A stretch of 64,000 bases of DNA from contig JBGMEA010000020.1 of NCBI GenBank assembly GCA_041447245.1, positions 5,648-69,647 on the forward strand. The letters run 5' to 3'. This stretch comes from JBGMEA01 sp041447245 (lineage in GTDB: Bacteria > Bacillota > Clostridia > Eubacteriales > Anaerofustaceae). The notes under the pieces are model-generated. The model was given only the letters and a program-made list of their open reading frames with translations, was not told the DNA's origin and did not search any database. Position numbers and translations under genes: made by a program. Below are positions 25,131-33,763 of the stretch, one piece after another (within the stretch, counting starts at the first letter, position 1; each line of letters begins with the position of its first letter).

Positions 25131-26183
25131 ATGCCTTACGAATTCGATACTACAGAAAATCTGTGTTCGGCGAATATCAAAGTAATTGGCGTTGGCGGAG
25201 GCGGTAATAATGCGGTTAACCGTATGATTGAGAATGGCTTGCGCGGCGTCACTTTTTATGCGATTAATACGGACAGCCAGGTGTTGGCGGTGTCCTTGTC
25301 TGAAAATAAACTGCAGATCGGCGAAAAAACGACCAGAGGATTGGGCGCGGGAGCGAATCCCGAATTGGGAGAACGTTCCGCGGAAGAAAATCAGGAAGAC
25401 ATTAAACAGATGTTAAGCGGTGCGGATTTGGTTTTTGTTACCGCAGGGATGGGCGGCGGAACCGGAACAGGCGCGTCTCACGTGATTGCGAAAATAGCGC
25501 GTGAAATGGGACTGCTCGTAATCGGAGTTGTGACCCGACCGTTCTCTTTTGAAGGGAAAGTAAGAAAGATCAATTCCGATTTGGGGATTCAGCTGATTAA
25601 AGATTATGTGGATGCGCTTGTCGTTATCCCGAATGATCGGCTGCTGCAGATGGCAAGTCAGAGTACGACGTTTAAAGAAGCATTTAAAATGGCGGATGAT
25701 GTGCTGTTGATGGGGGTAAAGGGAATTACCGACTTGATTGCAACACCCGGATTGATCAACTTGGATTTCTCCGATGTGAAGACAATTGTAAAGGATGCCG
25801 GAATGGCTCATATGGGGATGGGGTTCGGATCCGGATCCGACAAGGCGGTGGATGCCGCGAAGCAGGCAATCGAGAGCCCGTTGCTGGAAACAAGCATAGA
25901 CGGCGCTACCGGCGTTTTGATCAATATCATGGGCGGGGAACAGCTGACATTATTCGAGATCGAAAAAATAGCGGAAATCGTTCGTCAGGAAGCGCATCCC
26001 GACGCTAATATTATCTTCGGAGCATGTATTGATCCGAATCTGGATGATGAAATCAAAGTGACTGTGATTGCGACAGGATTTAACACTGCGAAACAACCCG
26101 GTCCGATTAAGATTGATTCGGAAACGGAAACACGACCCGGCGGGTATACGTGGCCTTCTTTTCTGGATGATTCAAACGAATAA
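25131..26183 (+). CDS. ftsZ: cell division GTPase FtsZ
   Basis: This tubulin-like GTPase forms the Z ring. The 350-residue protein has G-V-G-G-G-G-N-N-A, the tubulin signature G-G-G-T-G-T-G-A, and the T7 loop N-L-D-F-S-D-V-K with its catalytic Asp. The frame opens at a TTG at 25071, inside the promoter; ATG 25131, just after GGAGGG, is the real start. The C-terminus is unusual: the linker is only about ten residues and the terminal peptide is W-P-S-F-L-D-D-S-N-E. It ends acidic, not in the basic D-I-P-x-F-L-R-x pattern used to bind FtsA or SepF. No ftsA precedes it. Confidence 0.96.
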   Translation: MPYEFDTTENLCSANIKVIGVGGGGNNAVNRMIENGLRGVTFYAINTDSQVLAVSLSENKLQIGEKTTRGLGAGANPELGERSAEENQEDIKQMLSGADLVFVTAGMGGGTGTGASHVIAKIAREMGLLVIGVVTRPFSFEGKVRKINSDLGIQLIKDYVDALVVIPNDRLLQMASQSTTFKEAFKMADDVLLMGVKGITDLIATPGLINLDFSDVKTIVKDAGMAHMGMGFGSGSDKAVDAAKQAIESPLLETSIDGATGVLINIMGGEQLTLFEIEKIAEIVRQEAHPDANIIFGACIDPNLDDEIKVTVIATGFNTAKQPGPIKIDSETETRPGGYTWPSFLDDSNE

Positions 26184-26187
26184 AATG

Positions 26188-26213
26188 AAACGGCGTTAAT
26201 CCGCCGTTTTTTT
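26188..26213 (+). terminator. terminator of the dcw cluster
   Basis: AAACGGCG (26188-26195) pairs with CGCCGTTT (26202-26209), followed by a T run. Confidence 0.9.
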
Positions 26214-26395
26214 ATCCTAACATTCAATGCGTCGGTGGAAAAGGAACCCTGCCGAAGAAAACGGACATTACGAAAGTGGGAAAAGAAAGCATCCATGCGG
26301 ATTGCTTGAAAGCGGGAATTGCTTTTTAATGAGCGATCGGATGGGGACAAACTTGTCCTTATGGGGAGCGGTTTGGGGGAAATGATGAAAAGTAC
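26214..26395. other. non-coding spacer with a short inverted repeat
   Basis: GGACAA (26345-26350) and TTGTCC (26353-26358) form a tight inverted repeat within a G-rich stretch. An ATG frame at 26227 runs 52 codons without a ribosome binding site and resembles nothing I recognise. The composition is less AT-rich than other spacers, so a remnant of a repeat element is possible. Confidence 0.3.
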
Positions 26396-26423
26396 TTGAA
26401 AGACGAAGATAAAATGATATAAT
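26396..26423 (+). promoter_or_regulatory. sigma-A promoter of the small gene at 26482
   Basis: TTGAAA-N16-TATAAT with an extended TGA before the -10 (TGATATAAT). Confidence 0.75.
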
Positions 26424-26481
26424 ATTTAGAACGATATATGAGGCTGTCAGATGTTTGGACAGCCGTGAAGAGGTGAACAGA

Positions 26482-26673
26482 ATGAGCGCAGAACAGTTGA
26501 TCATTGCAAAGAAAGAGTTGAGAAAACTTCAGAACGCCATGGGGAAAGAGCTTGCAAAGGGCAAGTACAAGGATACTATCGCGATTCAGGAATTAAAGCA
26601 CAATATCAAATCGAAAAAACTGCAGATCGGGGATATTACCAAGACGATGATTGCACAGCTTTCGATTGAATAA
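26482..26673 (+). CDS. small hypothetical helical protein
   Basis: This is a 63-residue, lysine-rich, soluble protein without cysteine or membrane segment; the whole chain looks helical (A-K-K-E-L-R-K-L-Q-N-A-M-G-K-E-L). I do not recognise the family. It has its own strong promoter, AGGTG 6 nt before ATG 26482, and its own terminator, so it is a real monocistronic gene. The frame also opens nine codons earlier, but that start overlaps the purine-rich site. It lies between ftsZ and serC, with no functional hint from neighbours. Confidence 0.72.
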   Translation: MSAEQLIIAKKELRKLQNAMGKELAKGKYKDTIAIQELKHNIKSKKLQIGDITKTMIAQLSIE

Positions 26674-26690
26674 TGTCCCAAAACAAAAGC

Positions 26691-26717
26691 AAGCTCAAAT
26701 CATATTTGGGCTTTTTT
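26691..26717 (+). terminator. terminator after the small gene
   Basis: AAGCTCAAAT (26691-26700) pairs with ATTTGGGCTT (26704-26713, one G-T pair), followed by a T run. Confidence 0.88.
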
Positions 26718-26755
26718 GTTACAGGCGGGCAGGAAAGAATCGGAGCGGATGAGTT

Positions 26756-27862
26756 ATGAGCAGAGTATATAATTTTTCTTCCGGTCCTGCGGCGATCAAC
26801 GAAGAAATATTAAAAACGATACAACATGATATGCTGGACTGTATGGGAAGCGGGATGTCGATTCTGGAGATGAATCATAAATCCGAATTCTTCGGCGATA
26901 TGATGGATGAGACATCTGAGTTATTGCGGGAATTGATGCATATCGGAAATGATTACGAAATTCTTTATGTGAACGGCGGCGGTTACGGCCAGTTTTCAAT
27001 GGTGCCCATGAATCTGATGAATCGGAACAGAAAAGCGGATTATGTCGATACGGATTTGTGGACAAAATATGCGGTAATCGAAGCACAGAAATGCGGAACA
27101 GTAAATGTGATCGCTTCAAGTGCGCAGGCAGGCTATACCTATATCCCGGAAATTCGCAGGGAAATGATTTCCGCGGACGCGGATTATCTTTATATGTGTA
27201 CCAACAATACTGCAAGCGGTTCGGCTTATCGACCGGACAAAATACCGAATTCGGATCGGGTGCCGATTGTTGCGGATATGACATCGAATTTTATGTCGGA
27301 GACATATGACATCAACAAGTTCGGTCTGGTATTTGCCGCAGCACAAAAAAATCTCGGACCGGCCGGCGTTACGGTTGTGATCGCAAAAAAAACATTGATA
27401 GAGCAGGCTGACGAGCACCGCATTCCCCGTATTATGTGCTATAAAGAATATGCAAAAACAAAATCGACATTTTCGACCCCTTCCACGTTTGCGATCTATA
27501 TGATTATGCTGGTTTTGAAATGGGTAAAAAAGCAGGGCGGCATACCTGCTATGACGCAAACCAATCATCAAAAGGCATCAATGTTGTATGATTTTATTGA
27601 CAACAGCACGTTGTATCATAATGATGTTTGCAGAGAAGACCGATCGATTATGAATGTGGTATTCACAACGGGGAATGATGGATTGGACGCTTGTTTCTCG
27701 GCAGAGGCGGCGGAACACGGTTTGTGCAATCTGTCAGGATATCAGGGGACAGGGAAACTTCGGGCGGGGATATACAATGGGGTGAGTGTTGAGGCAGTGA
27801 ACGCATTGGTTGATTTTATGAAAAAATTTGAAAATGAACATAAAGGAGAAAACTATGTATAA
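26756..27862 (+). CDS. serC: phosphoserine aminotransferase
   Basis: This PLP enzyme converts 3-phosphohydroxypyruvate and glutamate to O-phosphoserine, the second step of serine synthesis. The 368-residue protein shows N-F-S-S-G-P-A-A, E-M-N-H-K-S near residue 42, and the PLP lysine in A-A-A-Q-K-N-L-G-P-A-G near 202. A purine-rich site precedes ATG 26756. The gene overlaps serA by 8 nt. No serB-type phosphatase is in the window. Confidence 0.95.
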   Translation: MSRVYNFSSGPAAINEEILKTIQHDMLDCMGSGMSILEMNHKSEFFGDMMDETSELLRELMHIGNDYEILYVNGGGYGQFSMVPMNLMNRNRKADYVDTDLWTKYAVIEAQKCGTVNVIASSAQAGYTYIPEIRREMISADADYLYMCTNNTASGSAYRPDKIPNSDRVPIVADMTSNFMSETYDINKFGLVFAAAQKNLGPAGVTVVIAKKTLIEQADEHRIPRIMCYKEYAKTKSTFSTPSTFAIYMIMLVLKWVKKQGGIPAMTQTNHQKASMLYDFIDNSTLYHNDVCREDRSIMNVVFTTGNDGLDACFSAEAAEHGLCNLSGYQGTGKLRAGIYNGVSVEAVNALVDFMKKFENEHKGENYV

Positions 27863-29015
27863 AATCAGAACGTTCAACAAAATCGATAATGAAGGAATGC
27901 AACGGCTTCCGAATAATTTTGAAGTGGTGGACGGAGAGGATTACGACGGCATTATTTTGAGAAGTTATGCGATGAGCGAAGCGGAGCTGACGGATCGTCT
28001 CTGCGCTGTGGCGCGCGCCGGTGCCGGCGTGAACAATATTCCCGTTGATCTATATGCACAGCATGGTGTTGTGGTGTTCAATACACCGGGTGCAAATGCG
28101 AATGCGGTGAAAGAACTGGTGGTCTTGGGGATGTTGCTTTCCGCGAGAAAAGTTGTGGACGGAATCAACTGGGTACAGAGTCTGAAAGGTACCGATGTAA
28201 ATGTCGAAAAGGAAGTGGAAGCACAAAAATCGAAATATGCGGGACCGGAATTGCTCGGCAAGAAAGCAGGCGTGATCGGTCTCGGAGCTATCGGTGTAAA
28301 GGCTGCCAATTTGTTGGAGGCAATGGGAATGGACGTCATTGGGTATGACCCTTTTATTTCCGTTGAGGCAGCATGGGGACTGAATTGTACTGTGAAGAGA
28401 ACAAACAGTATCGAGTGGATTTTCGAAAACTGCGATTATGTTACCATTCACATTCCGTTGATGGATTCCACAAAATGTTTCGTGAACGATCAGATGATCG
28501 CAAGAGCAAAAGACGGGATTCGCGTTATGAACTTTGCGCGTGGCGGACTTTGCAGCGATGATGCGATTGTCCGTGGGGTTGAGTCCGGAAAAATCGCATG
28601 TTATGTGACAGATTTCCCGAATGAAAAATTGCTTGGTTATGAAAATATTGTCACGATTCCTCATTTGGGAGCATCCACGCCGGAGTCCGAAACGAACTGC
28701 GCGATTATGGCGGCGGATCAAATCGCAGAATATTTGGTAAACGGAAATATCATCAATTCGGTCAACTATCCGAATTGCAATATGGGAACGTGCTCCGCAA
28801 AAGCCCGTGTGACGATCAATCATAAAAATGTACCGAATATGGTTGGGCAGATTACGACGGTGATGGCCAACAACGGCATAAATATTTCCGACATGATCAA
28901 CAAGAGCAAAGGAGATTTTGCTTATACGATGATGGATGTCGATCATGAAATTACGGACGATGCATTGAACGCACTGCGCGGCATCGAAGGGGTATTGAAA
29001 GTCAGAAAACTGTAG
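27855..29015 (+). CDS. serA: D-3-phosphoglycerate dehydrogenase with C-terminal ACT domain
   Basis: SerA oxidises 3-phosphoglycerate with NAD+, the first step of serine synthesis. The 386-residue protein has a substrate domain with R-A-G-A-G-V-N-N-I-P near residue 55, and the NAD-binding G-L-G-A-I-G-V-K-A-A near 143. The catalytic Arg, Glu and His lie in F-A-R-G-G and the I-P-H-L-G-A-S-T region, and an ACT domain covers about 312-386. This domain suggests serine feedback control. ATG 27855 follows AAGGAG and overlaps serC, so both proteins are probably translated together. Confidence 0.92.
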   Translation: MYKIRTFNKIDNEGMQRLPNNFEVVDGEDYDGIILRSYAMSEAELTDRLCAVARAGAGVNNIPVDLYAQHGVVVFNTPGANANAVKELVVLGMLLSARKVVDGINWVQSLKGTDVNVEKEVEAQKSKYAGPELLGKKAGVIGLGAIGVKAANLLEAMGMDVIGYDPFISVEAAWGLNCTVKRTNSIEWIFENCDYVTIHIPLMDSTKCFVNDQMIARAKDGIRVMNFARGGLCSDDAIVRGVESGKIACYVTDFPNEKLLGYENIVTIPHLGASTPESETNCAIMAADQIAEYLVNGNIINSVNYPNCNMGTCSAKARVTINHKNVPNMVGQITTVMANNGINISDMINKSKGDFAYTMMDVDHEITDDALNALRGIEGVLKVRKL

Positions 29016-29034
29016 AAGACAACCCGGATTGCAT

Positions 29035-29072
29035 ACGGGCAGAATCGCGTATTCTGTCCGTTCTTTCTGTTT
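29035..29072 (+). terminator. hairpin terminator after serA
   Basis: ACGGGCAGAAT (29035-29045) pairs with ATTCTGTCCGT (29051-29061), followed by a T-rich but interrupted tract. It may only attenuate read-through to the next gene, for which no separate promoter is visible. Confidence 0.65.
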
Positions 29073-29087
29073 TATGAGGTGAACATA

Positions 29088-30314
29088 TTGGATCGGATCA
29101 TTGTTGTGGGCGGCGGTGCGGCAGGAATGCTGGCGGCTGTGGCCGCTGCGCAAAACGGGAGTGCCGTGTTGCTGCTCGAACGCAACGAAAAACTGGGGAA
29201 AAAAATATACATAACAGGGAAAGGCCGATGCAACCTGACAAATGCCTGCGAGGTTGGCGATTTTTTTGAGCATATCTTCGTCGGCAGGGAATTTTCCTAC
29301 AGTGCCGTTTACGGTTTCAATCAGGAAGATTTATTGGCTCTGCTCGCGCAGGGCGGGCTGCAAACCAAAACGGAGCGGGGAAATCGCGTGTTTCCCGTAT
29401 CGGATAAAGCTTCCGATGTCACAAAATCACTGCAGGTTCTGTTGGATCGTTATGGAGTCAATGTGCGGCTGAATACAAAAGTCGAACGTCTCTTGATTCG
29501 GGATGGCTCGGTCATAGGAGTTGAAACGTCACAAGGGGAACAACTGGAAGGGTCAGATGTAATTCTTTGCTGCGGCGGAAAGAGTTATCCTTCCACCGGT
29601 TCCGATGGGATTGGGTACCGATTGGCGGAAGATGTCGGACACAAAATACGAAAGACTGAGCCTGCACTTGTCCCGCTGCATTCAAAAGAAGAATGGGTGC
29701 ATGAGCTCGCCGGATTAAGCCTGCTTAATATCAGCGCGACACTTTGGGAGAGGAACCGTAAGATCGATACACAATTCGGGGAAATGCTGTTTACCCATCA
29801 GGGAGTATCGGGACCCGTGGTGTTGACCCTCAGCTGCCTGGCCGGGGATTTTAGGGAGGCATACCTTTCGATTGACTTGAAGCCCGCATTGGACGAAAAA
29901 ACGTTGGATGCAAGAATTCTGCGTGATTTCGGCGAACGCAAAAATCGGGATTTCCAAAACAGTTTGGATGCGTTGGTTCCGAAAAGGCTCGCCAATGCCG
30001 TGATCTCTTTATCGGGAATTGAACCGTTGAAAAAAGTGAATCAAATTACGATCCGTGAACGTGCGCTTCTTGTGGATACCATCAAAAATCTGAGAATCCC
30101 TTTGAGCGGGAAAGCCGATTACAAGGAGGCAGTGATTACAAACGGAGGAGTTGATCCGAAAGAAGTCAATCCTTCTACAATGGAATCGAAGTTGATAAGA
30201 GGGCTGTATTTTGCCGGAGAAATGGTTAATGTGCACGGATACACCGGCGGATTTAACCTTCAGCTGGCATTTTCGATGGGGCACCTTGCAGGGAGGAGCG
30301 CAGCAGAACAATGA
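29088..30314 (+). CDS. HI0933/YhiN-family flavoprotein oxidoreductase
   Basis: This is a predicted FAD-dependent oxidoreductase of the HI0933-like family (408 residues), of unknown substrate. It has an N-terminal dinucleotide fold I-V-V-G-G-G-A-A-G-M, then K-I-Y-I-T-G-K-G-R-C-N-L-T-N, which is characteristic. G-G-K-S-Y-P-S-T-G-S-D-G and the C-terminal F-A-G-E-M-V-N-V-H-G-Y-T-G-G-F-N-L-Q FAD-contacting motif complete it. TTG 29088 is preferred over GTG 29079 because the AGGTG that includes the GTG serves as its ribosome binding site. It commonly precedes cmk in Clostridia. Confidence 0.88.
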   Translation: MDRIIVVGGGAAGMLAAVAAAQNGSAVLLLERNEKLGKKIYITGKGRCNLTNACEVGDFFEHIFVGREFSYSAVYGFNQEDLLALLAQGGLQTKTERGNRVFPVSDKASDVTKSLQVLLDRYGVNVRLNTKVERLLIRDGSVIGVETSQGEQLEGSDVILCCGGKSYPSTGSDGIGYRLAEDVGHKIRKTEPALVPLHSKEEWVHELAGLSLLNISATLWERNRKIDTQFGEMLFTHQGVSGPVVLTLSCLAGDFREAYLSIDLKPALDEKTLDARILRDFGERKNRDFQNSLDALVPKRLANAVISLSGIEPLKKVNQITIRERALLVDTIKNLRIPLSGKADYKEAVITNGGVDPKEVNPSTMESKLIRGLYFAGEMVNVHGYTGGFNLQLAFSMGHLAGRSAAEQ

Positions 30315-30369
30315 AAGGCAGTCACTTGGTACAGGCACAAGATACATTTCACAAAGTAGCGGTTTTGTG

Positions 30370-30398
30370 TTGTTTGAAGCAATAAAATATACTATAAT
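30370..30398 (+). promoter_or_regulatory. promoter of cmk-plsC-ispH/S1
   Basis: TTGTTT-N17-TATAAT, about 36 nt before the cmk start. Confidence 0.65.
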
Positions 30399-30433
30399 GT
30401 GTAACGGTTAAATGCGATAGTCAAGGACAGTAT

Positions 30434-31084
30434 ATGGAACGGATCATACAGATTGCCATTGACGGACCCGCCGGAGCGGGGAAAAGCACAGTGGCAAAAA
30501 AAATAGCGGAAAAACTTAATATTCTATATCTCGATACGGGTGCGATGTATCGTTCCGTAACGTATTGCGGCATAAAAAATCATGTCCGGGGCAATGACGA
30601 CAAAGCTTTGAAAACGCTGTTCGAAAACATGACGATTGATTTTGCTGAAGGGAAATTGCTCCTTAACGGCAAGGATATCAGTGCTGAAATCCGGACTCCC
30701 GAAGTGGAAACGCAGGTGTCGGAGTTTGCGGCCAATCCTCTGGTTCGGGAAAAATTGGTAGAGATGCAACGAAAAATAGCGGCCGGCCGCAGTGTCGTGA
30801 TGGAAGGTCGCGATATCGGGACAGTTGTTCTGAAAGACACACCCCATAAATTTTTTCTGAATGCAACAGTGGAAATTCGGGCAAACAGACGGTTACGTCA
30901 GAATCAGAGGAGCGCAAATTTACAGACGATCAAACAGGAAATCGAGAGGCGGGATCGGATCGATTCGAGTCGGGAAAAAGACCCGTTGAGTATTGCGCCC
31001 GGCAGTACCGTAATCGATACATCGGAGCTGACGTTGGATGAAGTGGTTGCACTGATATTGAAGTCCGTTTCGGAAGAGGAATGA
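30434..31084 (+). CDS. cmk: cytidylate kinase
   Basis: Cmk phosphorylates CMP and dCMP with ATP, supplying CDP for RNA, DNA and phospholipid synthesis. The 216-residue P-loop kinase has I-D-G-P-A-G-A-G-K-S-T near residues 8-18, Y-L-D-T-G-A-M-Y-R, M-E-G-R-D-I-G-T-V-V, and the lid R-D-R-I-D-S-S-R-E-K-D-P-L. It is followed by plsC after 1 nt. CTP made here also feeds the CDP-diacylglycerol route downstream of PlsC. Confidence 0.96.
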   Translation: MERIIQIAIDGPAGAGKSTVAKKIAEKLNILYLDTGAMYRSVTYCGIKNHVRGNDDKALKTLFENMTIDFAEGKLLLNGKDISAEIRTPEVETQVSEFAANPLVREKLVEMQRKIAAGRSVVMEGRDIGTVVLKDTPHKFFLNATVEIRANRRLRQNQRSANLQTIKQEIERRDRIDSSREKDPLSIAPGSTVIDTSELTLDEVVALILKSVSEEE

Positions 31085-31085
31085 A

Positions 31086-31694
31086 ATGCTTTATAAATTC
31101 AGTCGGATCTGTGTGGCAATCTATGTAGCATTGTTTCACCGTTTCAAAATCATCGGGAAAGAACATATTCCGATAAACGGTCGTGTCATTATCTGTGCGA
31201 ATCATCAGCATTTGATCGATCCGATGCTGGTTGCAATCTGCACCAGGCGCATCATTTGCTTTATGGCAAAAAAAGAACTGTTTGAAGGGGCATTCGGATT
31301 TCTGATCAAACGATTGAAAGCGATTCCCGTGAACCGCGACGGAAATGATTCTTACTCTTTGAAACTGGCATTGAGCGTGCTGAAAAAGGATGGTGTGCTT
31401 GGGATTTTCCCCGAAGGGACACGCATCGTAAACCGCACCAACGCACCGAAGTTTAAATCCGGAGTAGCAATGCTGGCAATCAAAACGAAAACCCCGATTA
31501 TTCCGATTTACATCGAGGGCAGTTACAAACCGTTCGGTAAATTGACTGCCGTTGTGGGGGAAGCCTACGAATTATCGGAGTATTACGACAGGAAATTAAG
31601 CAGCGAAGAGTATGCGGAAATATCCAACCATCGGATTGCAAGAAGTATTTTGGATTTGAACGTCCGAATCGGACAGAACATTGAGCGGGTATAA
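31086..31694 (+). CDS. plsC: 1-acylglycerol-3-phosphate acyltransferase (PlsC family)
   Basis: This enzyme makes phosphatidic acid by acylating lysophosphatidic acid at the membrane. The 202-residue protein has the catalytic H-x4-D motif (N-H-Q-H-L-I-D-P), the F-P-E-G-T-R-I acceptor site and a hydrophobic N-terminal helix for membrane attachment. It lies between cmk and the ispH-S1 fusion, a conserved clostridial order. Translation is probably coupled on both sides (1 and 2 nt gaps). Confidence 0.92.
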   Translation: MLYKFSRICVAIYVALFHRFKIIGKEHIPINGRVIICANHQHLIDPMLVAICTRRIICFMAKKELFEGAFGFLIKRLKAIPVNRDGNDSYSLKLALSVLKKDGVLGIFPEGTRIVNRTNAPKFKSGVAMLAIKTKTPIIPIYIEGSYKPFGKLTAVVGEAYELSEYYDRKLSSEEYAEISNHRIARSILDLNVRIGQNIERV

Positions 31695-31696
31695 AA

Positions 31697-33694
31697 ATGA
31701 AGATAATGAAGGCGAAAAGTGCGGGGTTTTGTTTCGGTGTTGACAATGCGGTGAATATGACCGTAGCAGTATCGGAAGAAAATCCCGATAAAAAAATAGC
31801 GACATTGGGTGAATTGATTCATAATTCGGAAGTCGTAAGGCAGCTTGGAGAGCGGGGAATCGAACCGATCGATCAGCTGAAAGAAATGTCAGCAAACGGG
31901 ATATTGATCATTCGATCCCACGGAGTGGGAAAAGATGTCTATGAATATTTGAAACAAAACGGAATCGAATATGTCGATGCAACTTGTCCTTATGTGAAGT
32001 CGATACAAAATAAAGTTGAAAAATATTACAAAAAAGGTTATACTATAATAATTGTGGGCGACCGAAATCATCCTGAGGTGATTGGGGTAAACGGATGGTG
32101 CAACAATGAAGCGCTGATTGTAAACAGCATTCAGGAAGCATCCGAGTTGCAATCCGAAAAACCGATATGTGTTGTGGCGCAGACTACCATCATTAAATCC
32201 CTTTTTGAAGGGATTTGCAATGAGATTCAATCTCACCACTCGGATGCGGTGGTGTTCAATACGATTTGTTCCGCCACAGAACTGAGGCAGAAGGAAGCGT
32301 GCGAGCTGTCGGAACAGGCTGATGCAATGATTGTAATCGGTGGATACAACAGTTCCAATACAAAAAAACTGGTTGAAATATGCAAAGAGAAATGCAGTCG
32401 GGTTTATCACATAGAAACAGCGGCTGATATTCATACAGAACAATTCGGCGAAAACGAAACGGTCGGAATTACGGCAGGAGCTTCGACGCCAACGCACATA
32501 ATATTGGAGGTTATGAACAAGATGGATATTTCCATGGAAAACTTTGAAAAATCGCTTGATGAGCTCAAGCAACTCAGAATCGGAGACATCGTAACCGGTG
32601 AAATCATTTCCGTAAATCCCAATGAAGTCGTGCTCAATGTGGGTGCAAAATCGGACGGGATTATTAAAAAAAGCGATTATTTGTTGGATTTGTACAATGA
32701 TTTAACCAATATTGCGGCAATCGGCGACAAAGTGGATGCGATGGTCGTCGATATGAATGACGGGATGGGCAACATCGTTCTTTCCAAAATCAGAGTCGAT
32801 GAAATCGCCGCTTTTGAAGAAGCCGAAAAAAAATTCAACGAAAAAGAAACTATTAACGGAAAGATCACAAAAATTGTCAAAGGCGGTGTGATCGTGGATA
32901 TCGGATTCACGAAAGCATTTATGCCTGCGAACCAATATGCGCTGCGATATACGGAAGATTTGAATGCACTTCTTGGGAAAGAAGTAAGCGGAAGAATTAT
33001 TGAATTCGATAAAGATAAGAATCGGATTATTTTTTCCAGAAGAGTGATCCTTCAGGAAGAATTGAACGCGAAAAAAGCTGAAGAAGCGCGGGTAAAGAAC
33101 GAAGCGATTGCGCCGCTCGAATTGGATGCAATTGTCAGCGGCCCGGTAAAAAACATTACGGATTTCGGTGTGTTTATTGATTTGAACGGTGTGGATGGAT
33201 TTATTCATGTTTCCGATCTTTCATGGAGCCGCGTTCCGAATCCGAAAAACTTCTGTAATGTCGGTGATGTGCTGGAAGCGAAAATCATTGAGATCGACAA
33301 AGAAAAATTCAAAGTGAAGCTTTCCGTTAAAAACATGACACAGGAACCGTGGGCAGCTTTTTTGGAACAGTATCATATCGGAGATATTGTGCCGGTGGTG
33401 ATCAAAAGCACAACAAAATTCGGAGCTTTTGCGGAAATCATTCCATCGGTGGAAGGACTGATCCATATATCCAATCTTTCTCATGAAAAGGTGGATAAGG
33501 TCGAAAGCGTGGTCAATGTCGGAGATACCGTGAAAGCGAAGATCATCGAAATAGACAAAGACAAGAAAAAAATCGGGCTGAGTATCAAAGATACAACGGA
33601 AGCTCCGAAAAAGAGAATTGAAAAAGACAAGATTTTCTATCGCGAAGACAGCAAAGCCACGATGGAAGATGCGTTTAAAAAATTCCTGAAATAG
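31697..33694 (+). CDS. ispH: IspH (HMBPP reductase) fused to ribosomal protein S1-like domains
   Basis: This 665-residue fusion has two parts. Residues 1-285 are 4-hydroxy-3-methylbut-2-enyl diphosphate reductase, the [4Fe-4S] enzyme that ends the MEP isoprenoid pathway. Its cluster cysteines Cys12, Cys97 and Cys191 and the G-A-S-T-P substrate loop are intact. Residues 294-363, 384-455, about 473-543 and about 558-628 are four S1 RNA-binding domains, the last two being the most canonical (D-F-G-V-F-I-D, F-G-A-F-A-E-I). Such fusions are known in Clostridia; the S1 half may serve as ribosomal protein S1. No frameshift separates the parts. Confidence 0.95.
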   Translation: MKIMKAKSAGFCFGVDNAVNMTVAVSEENPDKKIATLGELIHNSEVVRQLGERGIEPIDQLKEMSANGILIIRSHGVGKDVYEYLKQNGIEYVDATCPYVKSIQNKVEKYYKKGYTIIIVGDRNHPEVIGVNGWCNNEALIVNSIQEASELQSEKPICVVAQTTIIKSLFEGICNEIQSHHSDAVVFNTICSATELRQKEACELSEQADAMIVIGGYNSSNTKKLVEICKEKCSRVYHIETAADIHTEQFGENETVGITAGASTPTHIILEVMNKMDISMENFEKSLDELKQLRIGDIVTGEIISVNPNEVVLNVGAKSDGIIKKSDYLLDLYNDLTNIAAIGDKVDAMVVDMNDGMGNIVLSKIRVDEIAAFEEAEKKFNEKETINGKITKIVKGGVIVDIGFTKAFMPANQYALRYTEDLNALLGKEVSGRIIEFDKDKNRIIFSRRVILQEELNAKKAEEARVKNEAIAPLELDAIVSGPVKNITDFGVFIDLNGVDGFIHVSDLSWSRVPNPKNFCNVGDVLEAKIIEIDKEKFKVKLSVKNMTQEPWAAFLEQYHIGDIVPVVIKSTTKFGAFAEIIPSVEGLIHISNLSHEKVDKVESVVNVGDTVKAKIIEIDKDKKKIGLSIKDTTEAPKKRIEKDKIFYREDSKATMEDAFKKFLK

Positions 33695-33702
33695 CAATGT
33701 AA

Positions 33703-33735
33703 AACAACCGAAACGTCGCTTTCGGTTGTTTTTTT
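33703..33735 (+). terminator. terminator after ispH-S1
   Basis: AACAACCGAAA pairs with TTTCGGTTGTT around a CGTCGC loop, followed by T residues. The distal arm also contains the -35 of the next promoter. Confidence 0.92.
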
Positions 33736-33754
33736 AGCTGCGTTAAATTATAAT
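33726..33754 (+). promoter_or_regulatory. promoter embedded in a terminator
   Basis: TTGTTT-N17-TATAAT. Transcription should begin near 33761, leaving about three bases before ATG 33764, so the message may be nearly leaderless. Confidence 0.55.
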
Positions 33755-33763
33755 GATTGCAGG

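Noticed and set aside
26227..26385. 52-codon frame after ftsZ as a gene
   Set aside because: No ribosome binding site, no promoter in front, no recognised family, and it lies directly after the ftsZ terminator.
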